Source of the DNA: Isoalcanivorax pacificus W11-5 | GTDB taxonomy: Bacteria > Pseudomonadota > Gammaproteobacteria > Pseudomonadales > Alcanivoracaceae | Reading direction: 5' to 3' | Length of the DNA stretch: 64,000 bases | NCBI RefSeq assembly: GCF_000299335.2 | Contig: NZ_CP004387.1 | Coordinates: 3,860,994-3,924,993 of the forward strand | Shown: piece after piece, positions 34,172-42,124 of the stretch | Layout: each line of letters opens with the position of its first letter | Position numbering within the stretch: the first letter of the stretch is position 1 | Position numbers and translations under genes: made by a program | The notes under the pieces: model-generated | What the model was told of the DNA's origin: nothing | What the model saw: only the letters and a program-made list of their open reading frames with translations | Databases searched by the model: none

Positions 34172-34507
34172 ATGCCCGATACCACCGCCATCAGTCTGGA
34201 CCAGATGCGCGCCGCCGCTGGCGACGCCACCCTGATGCTGCGTTCGCTGGCGCACCAGGATCGCCTGCTGCTGCTGTGCCAGCTCAGCCAGGAAGAGATG
34301 TGCGTGAGCGATCTGGAGCAACGCCTGGGCATCCAGCAACCCAGCCTGTCCCAGCAGCTCGGCGTGCTGCGCCGCGAAGGGCTGGTGCTCACCCGGCGCG
34401 AAGGCAAGCATGTCTACTACCGCGTCGCCGACGCCCGCGTGCTGGGCCTGTTGCAAACCCTCTACACCCTGTTCTGCGATACCGGGGAGGCCCGCCATGC
34501 AGATTGA
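34172..34507 (+). CDS. bigR: BigR/SqrR-type ArsR-family sulfide-responsive repressor
   Basis: The 111-aa winged-helix protein has the ArsR HTH (DLEQRLGIQQPSLSQQLGVLRREG) and two well-placed cysteines, C44 (EEMCVSDLE) and C102 (TLFCDTG). These correspond to the conserved pair that forms a disulfide or tetrasulfide bridge in BigR and SqrR. An extra C36 is present. Bridging releases the DNA and derepresses sulfide oxidation genes. It overlaps the first YeeE/YedE gene by eleven bases. Confidence 0.9.
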   Translation: MPDTTAISLDQMRAAAGDATLMLRSLAHQDRLLLLCQLSQEEMCVSDLEQRLGIQQPSLSQQLGVLRREGLVLTRREGKHVYYRVADARVLGLLQTLYTLFCDTGEARHAD

Positions 34508-34931
34508 CCTGAACGCCTTTACCCCCGTCAGCAGCTTCGGCGGCGGCCTGATGATCGGCCTCGCCGCCGCCCTGCTGGTACTGCTCAACGGCCGCATTGC
34601 CGGCATTTCCGGCATCCTCGGCGGGCTGTTGCGGCCGGCCGCCGGCGAAGTGGGCTGGCGCGCAGCGTTTATCGCCGGGCTGGTGCTGGCGCCCGTGCTC
34701 TGGCTGCTGTTCGGTGCACTGCCGGCAATACAGATCGACGCCGGCTACCCGCTGCTGATCGCGGCCGGGCTGATCGTCGGCGTCAGCACCCGCTACGGCG
34801 CGGGCTGCACCAGTGGCCACGGGGTGTGCGGGTTGTCGCGGCTGTCACCGCGTTCGCTGGTGGCCACGCTGGCCTTCATGGGCAGCGGGTTTGTCACCGT
34901 GTTTGTGGTCCGTCACCTGATCGGAGGCTGA
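34497..34931 (+). CDS. YeeE/YedE-type sulfur transporter, first half
   Basis: The start at 34497 gives a 144-aa membrane protein with four helices and the motif [19 protein letters not shown]. This is the Cys-containing substrate site of the YeeE/YedE (TsuA-like) family. These proteins import thiosulfate or related sulfur species. The gene is followed after three bases by the second half, so the two short proteins would form the complete transporter. Confidence 0.9.
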   Translation: MQIDLNAFTPVSSFGGGLMIGLAAALLVLLNGRIAGISGILGGLLRPAAGEVGWRAAFIAGLVLAPVLWLLFGALPAIQIDAGYPLLIAAGLIVGVSTRYGAGCTSGHGVCGLSRLSPRSLVATLAFMGSGFVTVFVVRHLIGG

Positions 34932-34934
34932 GGC

Positions 34935-35354
34935 ATGTCACGCATCAGTGTTTCAGCGTTTCTCGCCGGCCTGCTGTTCGGGCTGGGCCTGCTGGTGTCC
35001 GGCATGGCCAACCCGGCCAAGGTACTCGGCTTTCTGGATCTGGCCGGGCACTGGGACCCGTCGCTGGCGCTGGTGATGGCTGGCGCCATTCTGGTCGGCC
35101 TGGTGGCCTTCCGGCTGGCCGGCCAGCGGCAACGCTCGCTGCTGGCGGAGCCGATGCGGCTGCCCACCTCGCGGGCTATCGACCGCCGGCTGGTGCTCGG
35201 CGGCATCGGCTTTGGCGTGGGCTGGGGGCTGGCCGGCTTCTGCCCCGGCCCGGCGCTGGTGGCCCTCGGCGCGGGTGAGATGAAAGCCGTGGTTTTTGTG
35301 GCCGCCATGCTCGCCGGCATGGCATTGTTTGAAGTGCTTGATCAACGGACCTGA
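34935..35354 (+). CDS. YeeE/YedE-type sulfur transporter, second half
   Basis: The 139-aa membrane protein carries the second-half motifs GLGLLVSGMANPAKVLGFLD and GLAGFCPGPALVALG, with its single conserved Cys. It complements the preceding 144-aa protein. The split into two genes is common in bigR-linked loci and is not a frameshift, since each has its own start. It is followed by sulP. Confidence 0.9.
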   Translation: MSRISVSAFLAGLLFGLGLLVSGMANPAKVLGFLDLAGHWDPSLALVMAGAILVGLVAFRLAGQRQRSLLAEPMRLPTSRAIDRRLVLGGIGFGVGWGLAGFCPGPALVALGAGEMKAVVFVAAMLAGMALFEVLDQRT

Positions 35355-35383
35355 ATCCGGCCAGGAAGGAAACGTCGCGCGTC

Positions 35384-37084
35384 ATGTTGTCCGCATTCTC
35401 CCGGCGCCTGCCTGACTGGCTGCGCCATTACCGCCGCGACCTGTTCGCCGGTGACCTGCTCGCCGCCCTGATGACGGTGATGCTGGCGGTGCCCCAGGGG
35501 CTGGCCTACGCCGCCCTGGCCGGGTTGCCGCCGCATGTCGGCCTGTATGCCAGCCTGCTGCCACTGGTGGCCTACGCCCTGCTTGGCTCCAGCCCGGTGC
35601 TGTCGGTGGGGCCGGTGGCGCTGCTCGGATTGATGACCGCCTCCGCACTGGCCCCGCTGGCGGCGCCCGGCAGCCCCGAATACCTCGCCGCCGCCGCCCT
35701 GCTGGCGCTGCTGTCGGGCCTGATGCTGCTGCTGTTCGGGTTGCTGCGCCTGGGCGCGCTGTCGCAACTGCTCAGCCATCCGGTGATCAGCGGTTTTGTC
35801 TCCGGCGCGGCAATCCTGATCATCATTGGCCAGTTGCAGGCGCTACTGGGCATCCGCTCCGATGCCGGTGCCGGCGCGCTGATGCTGCTGGATATCGCCG
35901 GCCACCTGCACCAGCTTGCACCGCTGACCGCCAGCCTGGGGCTGGGTGCGCTGCTGGTCCTGATACTCTCGCGGAGCCTGTTGCCCCGGCTGCTGCACCG
36001 TCTCGGGCTGCCGGCCAACCGGGCCGCCTTGCTGGCGCGGCTGATGCCGATGCTGCTGGTGGTGGCGTCGATTCTGCTGGTGCAATCGTTTTCCCTGCCG
36101 GTGGCCGTGATCGGCGCCCTGCCCGGCGGGCTGCCGCCACTGGGCCTACCGGCGGCGGACTGGCCACTGGTGCGCGCCCTGCTGCTGCCCGCGCTGATGA
36201 TCGGCCTGATCGGCTTTGTGGAAAGCATTTCCATTGCCCAGCGGCTGGCCAGCTATGCCCCGTCGCGGGTGAACCCGGACGCCGAGCTTCGCGCACTGGG
36301 CGCAGCCAACATCGCCAGCGCCGTCTCCTACGGCATGCCCGTGGCAGGCAGCTTTGCGCGCAGCATCGTCAATGCCGAAGGTGGCGCCCGCACGCCGCTG
36401 TCCGGGCTGCTCGGGGCGCTCGGGCTGGCCTGTGTGCTGCTGTGGTTCACCACTCTGCTGCGCGCGCTGCCGCTGGCGGTGCTGGCGGCCATCATCATCA
36501 GCGCCGCCAGCGCGCTGATCGATCTGCGCACACTGCGCCGCGCCTGGCGTTACGACCGGGCCGATGCCTACGCCCTGCTGGGCACGCTCGGCGGCGTGCT
36601 GGTGTTCGGCATCGAGGCCGGCATCGCCATTGGCATCGGGCTGTCGCTGGCGACGCTGATCTGGCACGCCAGCCGGCCGCACATCGCCGTGGTGGGTCGG
36701 GTGCCGGGCACGGAGCATTTCCGCAATGTGCAGCGCCATGAAGTCAAAACCCACGACAACGTGCTCTGCCTGCGCATCGACGAGAGCCTGTTCTTCGGCA
36801 ATGTGCGCGCGGTCGAGGCGCGCATCATGAAAGAGCTGAAGCGGCATCCGAACGTGCGGCACCTGGTGCTGATCATGTCCTCGGTGAGCCGCATCGACAG
36901 CACCGCGCTGGACATGCTGCACCAGCTCAACAGCGATCTGAGGCAGCGGGACATTCAACTGCATCTCGCCGAAGTGAAGGGGTTTGTGCTGGACCAGCTC
37001 CAGCAGGCGGACCTGCTGGAGCAACTCAGCGGCGAGGTCTACCTCACCGCCTTTGAAGCGGAAGTGCATCTCGGCGGCAAATAG
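35384..37084 (+). CDS. SulP-family anion permease with STAS domain
   Basis: The 566-aa protein has the SulP transmembrane core (about 10-420; early motif AVPQGLAYAALAGLPP, later GFVESISIAQRLA) and a C-terminal STAS domain (about 450-560; HLVLIMSSVSRIDSTALDML). SulP proteins transport sulfate, sulfite or bicarbonate. As last gene of the sulfide module it may remove the sulfite or sulfate made by the persulfide dioxygenase, which is inference from context. Confidence 0.9.
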   Translation: MLSAFSRRLPDWLRHYRRDLFAGDLLAALMTVMLAVPQGLAYAALAGLPPHVGLYASLLPLVAYALLGSSPVLSVGPVALLGLMTASALAPLAAPGSPEYLAAAALLALLSGLMLLLFGLLRLGALSQLLSHPVISGFVSGAAILIIIGQLQALLGIRSDAGAGALMLLDIAGHLHQLAPLTASLGLGALLVLILSRSLLPRLLHRLGLPANRAALLARLMPMLLVVASILLVQSFSLPVAVIGALPGGLPPLGLPAADWPLVRALLLPALMIGLIGFVESISIAQRLASYAPSRVNPDAELRALGAANIASAVSYGMPVAGSFARSIVNAEGGARTPLSGLLGALGLACVLLWFTTLLRALPLAVLAAIIISAASALIDLRTLRRAWRYDRADAYALLGTLGGVLVFGIEAGIAIGIGLSLATLIWHASRPHIAVVGRVPGTEHFRNVQRHEVKTHDNVLCLRIDESLFFGNVRAVEARIMKELKRHPNVRHLVLIMSSVSRIDSTALDMLHQLNSDLRQRDIQLHLAEVKGFVLDQLQQADLLEQLSGEVYLTAFEAEVHLGGK

Positions 37085-37118
37085 ATCACCGCCTGCGCTG
37101 GCAGCCCGATGACGGGCA

Positions 37119-37790
37119 TCAGAACCGCAGCGATACCGCCGCCATCGACGGCGTCAGCACCCAGTCATACCGCACCGGCAGCGTACCGCCCCCGGCCCGC
37201 AGCGTGAACTGCTGCACCGGGTGCGCCTGCGACACCGCCTGGCTCTGGGTGCGCAGACGCAGCTCGGACACCAGCATGCCGGTGGCAAAATTCAGCGCAC
37301 CGTCGCCGGGGCGGTCATCATCGATGGCGATGGTCAGCCCGGCCGCCAGGTTCACCAGCAGTGGCCCGAGCCGCGCACGCAGGCTGCGGCGGCGCTGTTC
37401 CTCGGCGGCCACCCCGGCCATCAGCGCGCGCGCTTCGTCCAGCTGCCCATCGGCTTCCAGCGTCTGCAGGCGGCGTTCGGCGCGCACGTGCGGTTGCGGA
37501 AACAGCAGCACATCCGCCAGGCCGAGCGCGGTCTTCACGGCGCTGACGCGGGCATCGTAGCGGTCGTCCTCGTCACTGGCCTGATCGGCGCGCACGCCAT
37601 AGAACACCGTCGCCGCCCCATAGCCACCGGCCCAGGCGTACTGCCAGCGTCGGGCCTCGCTTGCTCCCTGGGCCAGCACACTGCGCATCATGCGCCATTC
37701 GTCGTCCGCACCGGCATCGCCCTGCTGGGCCAGCGCTGGCGCGCCGCACAGCAACCCGACCCCCACCATCCACCACATCCTGTGCCGCAC
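37119..37790 (-). CDS. Exported hypothetical protein
   Basis: I do not recognise this 223-aa protein. It has a signal peptide (MWWMVGVGLLCGAPALA, residues 5-21) and Ala-rich helices in the middle, including GPLLVNLAAGLTIAIDDDRPG. The C-terminal stretch has alternating beta-like residues ending VLTPSMAAVSLRF, with a terminal Phe as in some outer-membrane proteins. A small periplasmic or outer-membrane protein is likely. It is convergent with sulP. Confidence 0.65.
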   Translation of the reverse strand: MRHRMWWMVGVGLLCGAPALAQQGDAGADDEWRMMRSVLAQGASEARRWQYAWAGGYGAATVFYGVRADQASDEDDRYDARVSAVKTALGLADVLLFPQPHVRAERRLQTLEADGQLDEARALMAGVAAEEQRRRSLRARLGPLLVNLAAGLTIAIDDDRPGDGALNFATGMLVSELRLRTQSQAVSQAHPVQQFTLRAGGGTLPVRYDWVLTPSMAAVSLRF

Positions 37791-37958
37791 TCGTCACGCT
37801 CCCGCCTGATGTAAAGAGCCTTCATCCAAGCAAAGCCGCCAGGGCACCACAACCAACAGCCGGCAATTTTTTGTTGAATGCGGGCAGTGGCCGCGCGTTC
37901 CATTCCGGAACCCGCCGTCCTATGCTTGCCGGGTCATGCAGCCTGAAAGGACCCTGAC

Positions 37959-38441
37959 GTGAAGTGGAACGATATCGGCCACCAGACCTGCTCGGTGGCG
38001 CGCACGCTGGCCATCGTCGGCGACCGCTGGACGCTGCTGGTGCTGCGCAACGCCTTTCTCGGCACACGCCGGTTCGAGGATTTCCAGCAGCATCTGGGCG
38101 TGACCCGGCATGTGCTGGCCAGCCGGCTCAAGCGGCTGGTGGAAGCAGGCGTGTTCCGCAAGGAGGCCTACCAGCCCAACCGGCATGAATACCGGCTCAC
38201 CGACATGGGGCTGGCGCTGTATCCGGTGATGATGGCCATGGCGCACTGGGGCGACACCTGGCTGGATGAGGGCAAGGGCGCACCGCTGGTGTACCGGCAT
38301 CGCCCCTGCGGGCAGCTCACCACACCGACACTGGTATGTTCCGAATGTGGCGAGCCGCTGGACCCGCGCCAGGTCACGCCGCTGGCGGGGCCGGGCCTGC
38401 AGCCCGGCGCCCTGCCGCGCACCTTGCCCGACGCCGGCTGA
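37959..38441 (+). CDS. HxlR-family transcriptional regulator
   Basis: The 160-aa protein starts with GTG after AAAGGA. It has the HxlR winged helix (CSVARTLAIVGDRWTLLVLRN, then GTRRFEDFQQHLGVTRHVLASRLKRL) with the family's N-terminal Cys. An unusual C-terminal part contains CxxC (VCSECG) and another Cys (RPCGQL), a possible small zinc-ribbon. The target gene is unknown. It converges with the glutathione peroxidase gene. Confidence 0.88.
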   Translation: MKWNDIGHQTCSVARTLAIVGDRWTLLVLRNAFLGTRRFEDFQQHLGVTRHVLASRLKRLVEAGVFRKEAYQPNRHEYRLTDMGLALYPVMMAMAHWGDTWLDEGKGAPLVYRHRPCGQLTTPTLVCSECGEPLDPRQVTPLAGPGLQPGALPRTLPDAG

Positions 38442-38921
38442 TCAGAGCAGTTTTTCGATGTCCTTGCCGAGTGACTCCGGCTTGTCGGTGGGGGCGTAAC
38501 GCTTCACCACCTTGCCGTCGCGGCCGACCAGGAACTTGGTGAAATTCCACTTGATGCCCTTGCTGCCCAGCACCCCCGGCGCCTCTTCCTTGAGGTGACG
38601 GTACAAGGGGTGCGCGCCGCTGCCGTTCACTTCGATCTTGGCGAACAGGGGGAAACTCACGCCGTAGTTCAACTCGCAGAATTCGCTGATCTGCGTTTCG
38701 TCACCCGGCTCCTGGTGACCGAACTGGTCGCAGGGAAAACCGAGAATCACCAGGCCCTTGTCCCGGTACTGTTCATACAGCGCCTGCAGCCCTTTGTACT
38801 GTGGTGTGAAACCGCACTTGCTGGCGGTGTTGACGATCAGCAGCACCTGGCCGCGATAGTCGCCCAGGGTGCGTTCTTTGCCATCAATGGTGGTGGCGGA
38901 AAACCCGTATACATCGGCCAT
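38442..38921 (-). CDS. Glutathione peroxidase family protein
   Basis: The 159-aa cytosolic protein has the peroxidatic Cys in NTASKCGFTPQYKGLQ, the FPCDQFGHQEPG segment with the Gln, and KWNFTKFLVGRDG with Trp-Asn. Members of this type reduce hydroperoxides with thioredoxin. No signal peptide is present, in contrast to the exported homologue at 2579. Confidence 0.92.
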   Translation of the reverse strand: MADVYGFSATTIDGKERTLGDYRGQVLLIVNTASKCGFTPQYKGLQALYEQYRDKGLVILGFPCDQFGHQEPGDETQISEFCELNYGVSFPLFAKIEVNGSGAHPLYRHLKEEAPGVLGSKGIKWNFTKFLVGRDGKVVKRYAPTDKPESLGKDIEKLL

Positions 38922-39067
38922 GGCTGGCACTCTCCCGACATCGGCAAAAAGGAAAACCGCGTTGAGTGTACCGGAGCGCCCCCGGCGCGCCTACGCCGCC
39001 CGGCGAGGGTGGCGCGCGCACGCCGTGCCCGGTAGATTGCAGCCTTCAGCTTCTATCCGGACAGCGC

Positions 39068-40423
39068 ATGGACTGGCAGACACTGCTCAACAAGGGCCGC
39101 CTGGGTGGCCGCGCGGCGAAAGACGAAAGCGGCCGCACCGCCTTTATCCGCGACCACGACAAGATCATTTTCTCCGGCGCCTTCCGCCGGCTGGCGCGCA
39201 AGACGCAGGTGCATCCGCTGGCCACCAATGACCATGTGCACAACCGCCTGACGCATTCGCTGGAAGTGTCCTGCGTGGGCCGCACGCTCGGCATCCGTGT
39301 CGGCGAACGGCTGGAGAAACGCAACCTGCTGCCGGCCCAGACCGGCGCCACCGATCTCGGCGATATCGTGCAGTCCGCGTGCCTGGCCCACGACATCGGC
39401 AACCCGCCGTTCGGTCATACCGGCGAGCGCGCCATCCGTGCCTGGTTCGGGGATCGCGGGGCGCACTATCTAGAGTGCCTGACGCCCGCCCAGGCCAGCG
39501 ACCTGCGCGTGTTCGAAGGCAACGCCCAGGGTTTCCGCATTCTCACCAAAAGCGAATATCACCAGTACGCCGACGGCATGCGGCTGACGTACGCCACGCT
39601 GGGCGCCTTTCTGAAGTATCCCTGGCTGTCTTCCACCAGTGAGGCCGAAGGGTGCCCGCGACCGCACAAGTACAGCGCCTTCCTGGCCGAAGCCGAGGCG
39701 TTTCGGGAAGTCTGCGCCGCCACCGGCCTGACATCGCTGGCCGCCGATATTCATGCACGCCACCCGCTCGCCTATCTGGTCGAGGCGGCGGACGATTTCT
39801 GCTACGCCATCATTGATCTCGAAGACGGCCTGGAAATGGACCTGCTGCACTGGGACGAAGTCCACGCGCTGTTGTCGCCGGCCATTCCCGACAGCGACGA
39901 AGTACGTGCACTGCTGCATTCGGATGTGCGCGTCGGCCGCAAGGCGGCGCTGCTGCGCGGCAAGATCATCGAGCGCTGCATCGAAGCCGGTGTGGAGGCG
40001 TTCATGGCCAACCACGACCGCCTGCTGGCCGGCAAGCTGGCCGGCGACCTGATCTCGCACTGCGAGCCGGCGGTGCGCAATGTGGTGGAAAATGCCAAGC
40101 AACTGGCCAAGACCAAAGTATTTGAACACCCGCGCAAGATCGAGCTGGAAATCGGCGCCTTCGAAGTGATCGGCACCCTGCTGGACGGCCTGATCGAGGC
40201 GGCGGTGAGCCATGCCCGCGACGACACCTCCAACTACCGTCACCAGCGCATCATCGACCTGATGGGCCGGCACAGTTTTCCGCCGGACCTGCGGCAGTTG
40301 CCGGAACATGAACGCATCTACCAATGCATGATGCGCGCACTGGATTTTCTCTCCGGCATGACCGACGACTATGCCACCTATCTGGCCAAGCAGTTTTCCG
40401 GCATGGCGGTGACGCGCTACTGA
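39068..40423 (+). CDS. dgt: Deoxyguanosinetriphosphate triphosphohydrolase-like protein
   Basis: The 451-aa HD-domain protein starts MDWQTLLNKGRLGGR. The metal-binding residues lie in HNRLTHSLEVS and CLAHDIGNPPFGHTGE. It hydrolyses dNTPs to nucleosides and triphosphate, controlling pool balance. The length and motifs fit the dGTPase type 2 branch, distinct from E. coli Dgt. The 3' end overlaps the convergent cyclotransferase-like gene by seven bases. Confidence 0.92.
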   Translation: MDWQTLLNKGRLGGRAAKDESGRTAFIRDHDKIIFSGAFRRLARKTQVHPLATNDHVHNRLTHSLEVSCVGRTLGIRVGERLEKRNLLPAQTGATDLGDIVQSACLAHDIGNPPFGHTGERAIRAWFGDRGAHYLECLTPAQASDLRVFEGNAQGFRILTKSEYHQYADGMRLTYATLGAFLKYPWLSSTSEAEGCPRPHKYSAFLAEAEAFREVCAATGLTSLAADIHARHPLAYLVEAADDFCYAIIDLEDGLEMDLLHWDEVHALLSPAIPDSDEVRALLHSDVRVGRKAALLRGKIIERCIEAGVEAFMANHDRLLAGKLAGDLISHCEPAVRNVVENAKQLAKTKVFEHPRKIELEIGAFEVIGTLLDGLIEAAVSHARDDTSNYRHQRIIDLMGRHSFPPDLRQLPEHERIYQCMMRALDFLSGMTDDYATYLAKQFSGMAVTRY

Positions 40424-40797
40424 GGCTCGCCCACCGTCGGGCGGGCGCGCACCCTGCGCCAGTTTCCGTGCGGCAATAGCCGCCCGCCTTGTGGCGGCTG
40501 CTTTTGGTAGTAGACCCAGGCCGGGCCGAAGGGGGTACGCAACTGCCGGCGCAGATAATCCACCGGGTAATCTTCCAGCCGGTCGAGCAACGCCAGGCCG
40601 GCCTCATCGACGCGATACATTTCGCCTTCCACGGCATACCGGCCACCGGGCACCAGCACCGGATACGCGCCCAGTGAAAACAGCCGGTAGCACGCAGGCG
40701 TGCGCCACGCGCCCAGGCAGGGCGCGCCGCGCAACCAGTGATGGTTCGCCTCGCCGGCAAGCAGCGTGCCGTAAACGAAAACACGATGAAAAGCCAT
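40417..40797 (-). CDS. Gamma-glutamylcyclotransferase (AIG2-like) family protein
   Basis: The 126-aa protein starts MAFHRVFVYGTLLAGEANH, with the YGTL substrate loop of the family. It has the catalytic-type Glu in VEGEMYRVDEAG. Such proteins release 5-oxoproline from gamma-glutamyl amines or peptides. The start at 40797 is preferred over 40839 because it gives the canonical N-terminus. Confidence 0.87.
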   Translation of the reverse strand: MAFHRVFVYGTLLAGEANHHWLRGAPCLGAWRTPACYRLFSLGAYPVLVPGGRYAVEGEMYRVDEAGLALLDRLEDYPVDYLRRQLRTPFGPAWVYYQKQPPQGGRLLPHGNWRRVRARPTVGEPQ

Positions 40798-40869
40798 GCG
40801 CGGGAGTGTCGCGCGACACCGCGCCCGCTCGCAAGCCATGTGCGAGCCGGGCGGGTGATCGTGGCCAGG

Positions 40870-42102
40870 TCAGGGAGTTTCGCTGAAGAACAGGTATTCC
40901 AGCACCCGTTCCTGCGGCAGGTAACCTTCCTCCGGCGCGTCATGGCTCACATGATAGGAGCTGTACACCACCTGCCCCTGCCCGTGACGGAACGTCAGCG
41001 TCAGGATCGCATCCGTGTTGCCGGGGAAACCGGCAGCGCTCACATCCGCCCGTACCAGTGGCGTCACCGCGCCGGGCACAGGTTGCGCCAGGTGCCAGCC
41101 GGAGAGCATGCCTTCTATCTGGATCTGTTCACCCGTGATGCAGTCACCGCCGGCACAGGTGACACCGCCCAGCCAGGTGGCCATGGCCGTATTCACCACG
41201 CGGGCGGTCAGCTCTCCGACACCCTCGCCCCAATCCTGCGCGGGCTGCAGATAGTCCGTGAAGCCCTCCAGCCAGACACTGGACTGGTCGGTGACATACA
41301 GGGCGCCGCCCTGGGACACATAACTGCTCAGCAGATCCCGCCAGCTGCCGGTGGTGGGTTCATCTGCGCCGCAGTTGATATAAATGATGTCGTACTCGTA
41401 CAACCGCACCTGGCCGTTGACCGTGCTGAACAGGGCGTCAACATCGGGATACTGGGATGGCAAGGCACCGTTGCCGTCGTACAGGTCGAATTTTTCAGTT
41501 CCCAGTTTCAGCGGCAGCGAGCGCGGCGCCACTTGCGTTGTGCGCGGTGCGTGAACATGGGCATGGCCCGCCCTGGCGGCAAGCCCGTCGTTGTCCTCCA
41601 CTTCACCCAGCCCCATTTTGGCGAGCAGGTATTCGATGTTGTCATAATCGCCCGTGACCACCGCGATGCGCGCCGCCCCCGCAGCGGTATCGGTCTTGAA
41701 TGCGACAGCACCGAGGGCCCCCGTGCTCTGCGCGGTAAAGCGCAACGGCTGGCTCAGCGTCCACGCTCCTTTCTCAGCGTGCAGGGTGCTGCCCGGCGGC
41801 AGACCGGTCACGTCGAAACTGAATTCGCCCGTGGTCCCGGAGCAAGTCCATTCGCTCTGTGTCTGCGGCGCCGGGCAGGCACCATTGTCAGCACCGCGTG
41901 GCAGTACGCGGGCCGATGCACCCGGAGATTCGATATATACGGTCGCGCCCGGAATGGGCGTCACACCATTGGGTGCGACAAGCTGTCCTGAAATTTCGCC
42001 AGTAAAGGCCACCAGCGGCGGCCCCGAAGGCCCACCACCACCGCCACCGCCACACGCCACCAGCAGCAGCGCAAACGTCATCCATAGTGCTGATCTGTAC
42101 AT
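40870..42102 (-). CDS. Lipoprotein with carboxypeptidase-regulatory-like and ThuA/GATase-like parts
   Basis: The 410-aa protein has a lipoprotein signal (LLLVAC, then a Gly-rich linker). A CarbopepD-like beta domain follows (about 35-130; GQLVAPNGVTPIPGATVYIES). The C-terminal ~250 residues read as a flavodoxin/GATase1-like domain (RIAVVTGDYDNIEYLLAKMGLGE, YDIIYINCGADE, GGALYVTDQ, YSSYHVSH). It lacks ELWxxDGT repeats. It is 22 bp downstream of the next lipoprotein gene and is probably its co-transcript. The role at the cell surface is unknown. Confidence 0.75.
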   Translation of the reverse strand: MYRSALWMTFALLLVACGGGGGGGPSGPPLVAFTGEISGQLVAPNGVTPIPGATVYIESPGASARVLPRGADNGACPAPQTQSEWTCSGTTGEFSFDVTGLPPGSTLHAEKGAWTLSQPLRFTAQSTGALGAVAFKTDTAAGAARIAVVTGDYDNIEYLLAKMGLGEVEDNDGLAARAGHAHVHAPRTTQVAPRSLPLKLGTEKFDLYDGNGALPSQYPDVDALFSTVNGQVRLYEYDIIYINCGADEPTTGSWRDLLSSYVSQGGALYVTDQSSVWLEGFTDYLQPAQDWGEGVGELTARVVNTAMATWLGGVTCAGGDCITGEQIQIEGMLSGWHLAQPVPGAVTPLVRADVSAAGFPGNTDAILTLTFRHGQGQVVYSSYHVSHDAPEEGYLPQERVLEYLFFSETP

Positions 42103-42124
42103 GATGCACTCCTTGCTTTTCGCT

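Noticed and set aside
40738-41991. 417-codon plus-strand frame
   Set aside because: It is antisense to the ThuA-like lipoprotein and has no recognisable domain.
42103-42124. Search for the 19-bp dyad before the ThuA-like lipoprotein
   Set aside because: The 22-bp gap has no dyad; the gene is more likely co-transcribed from the upstream lipoprotein gene.
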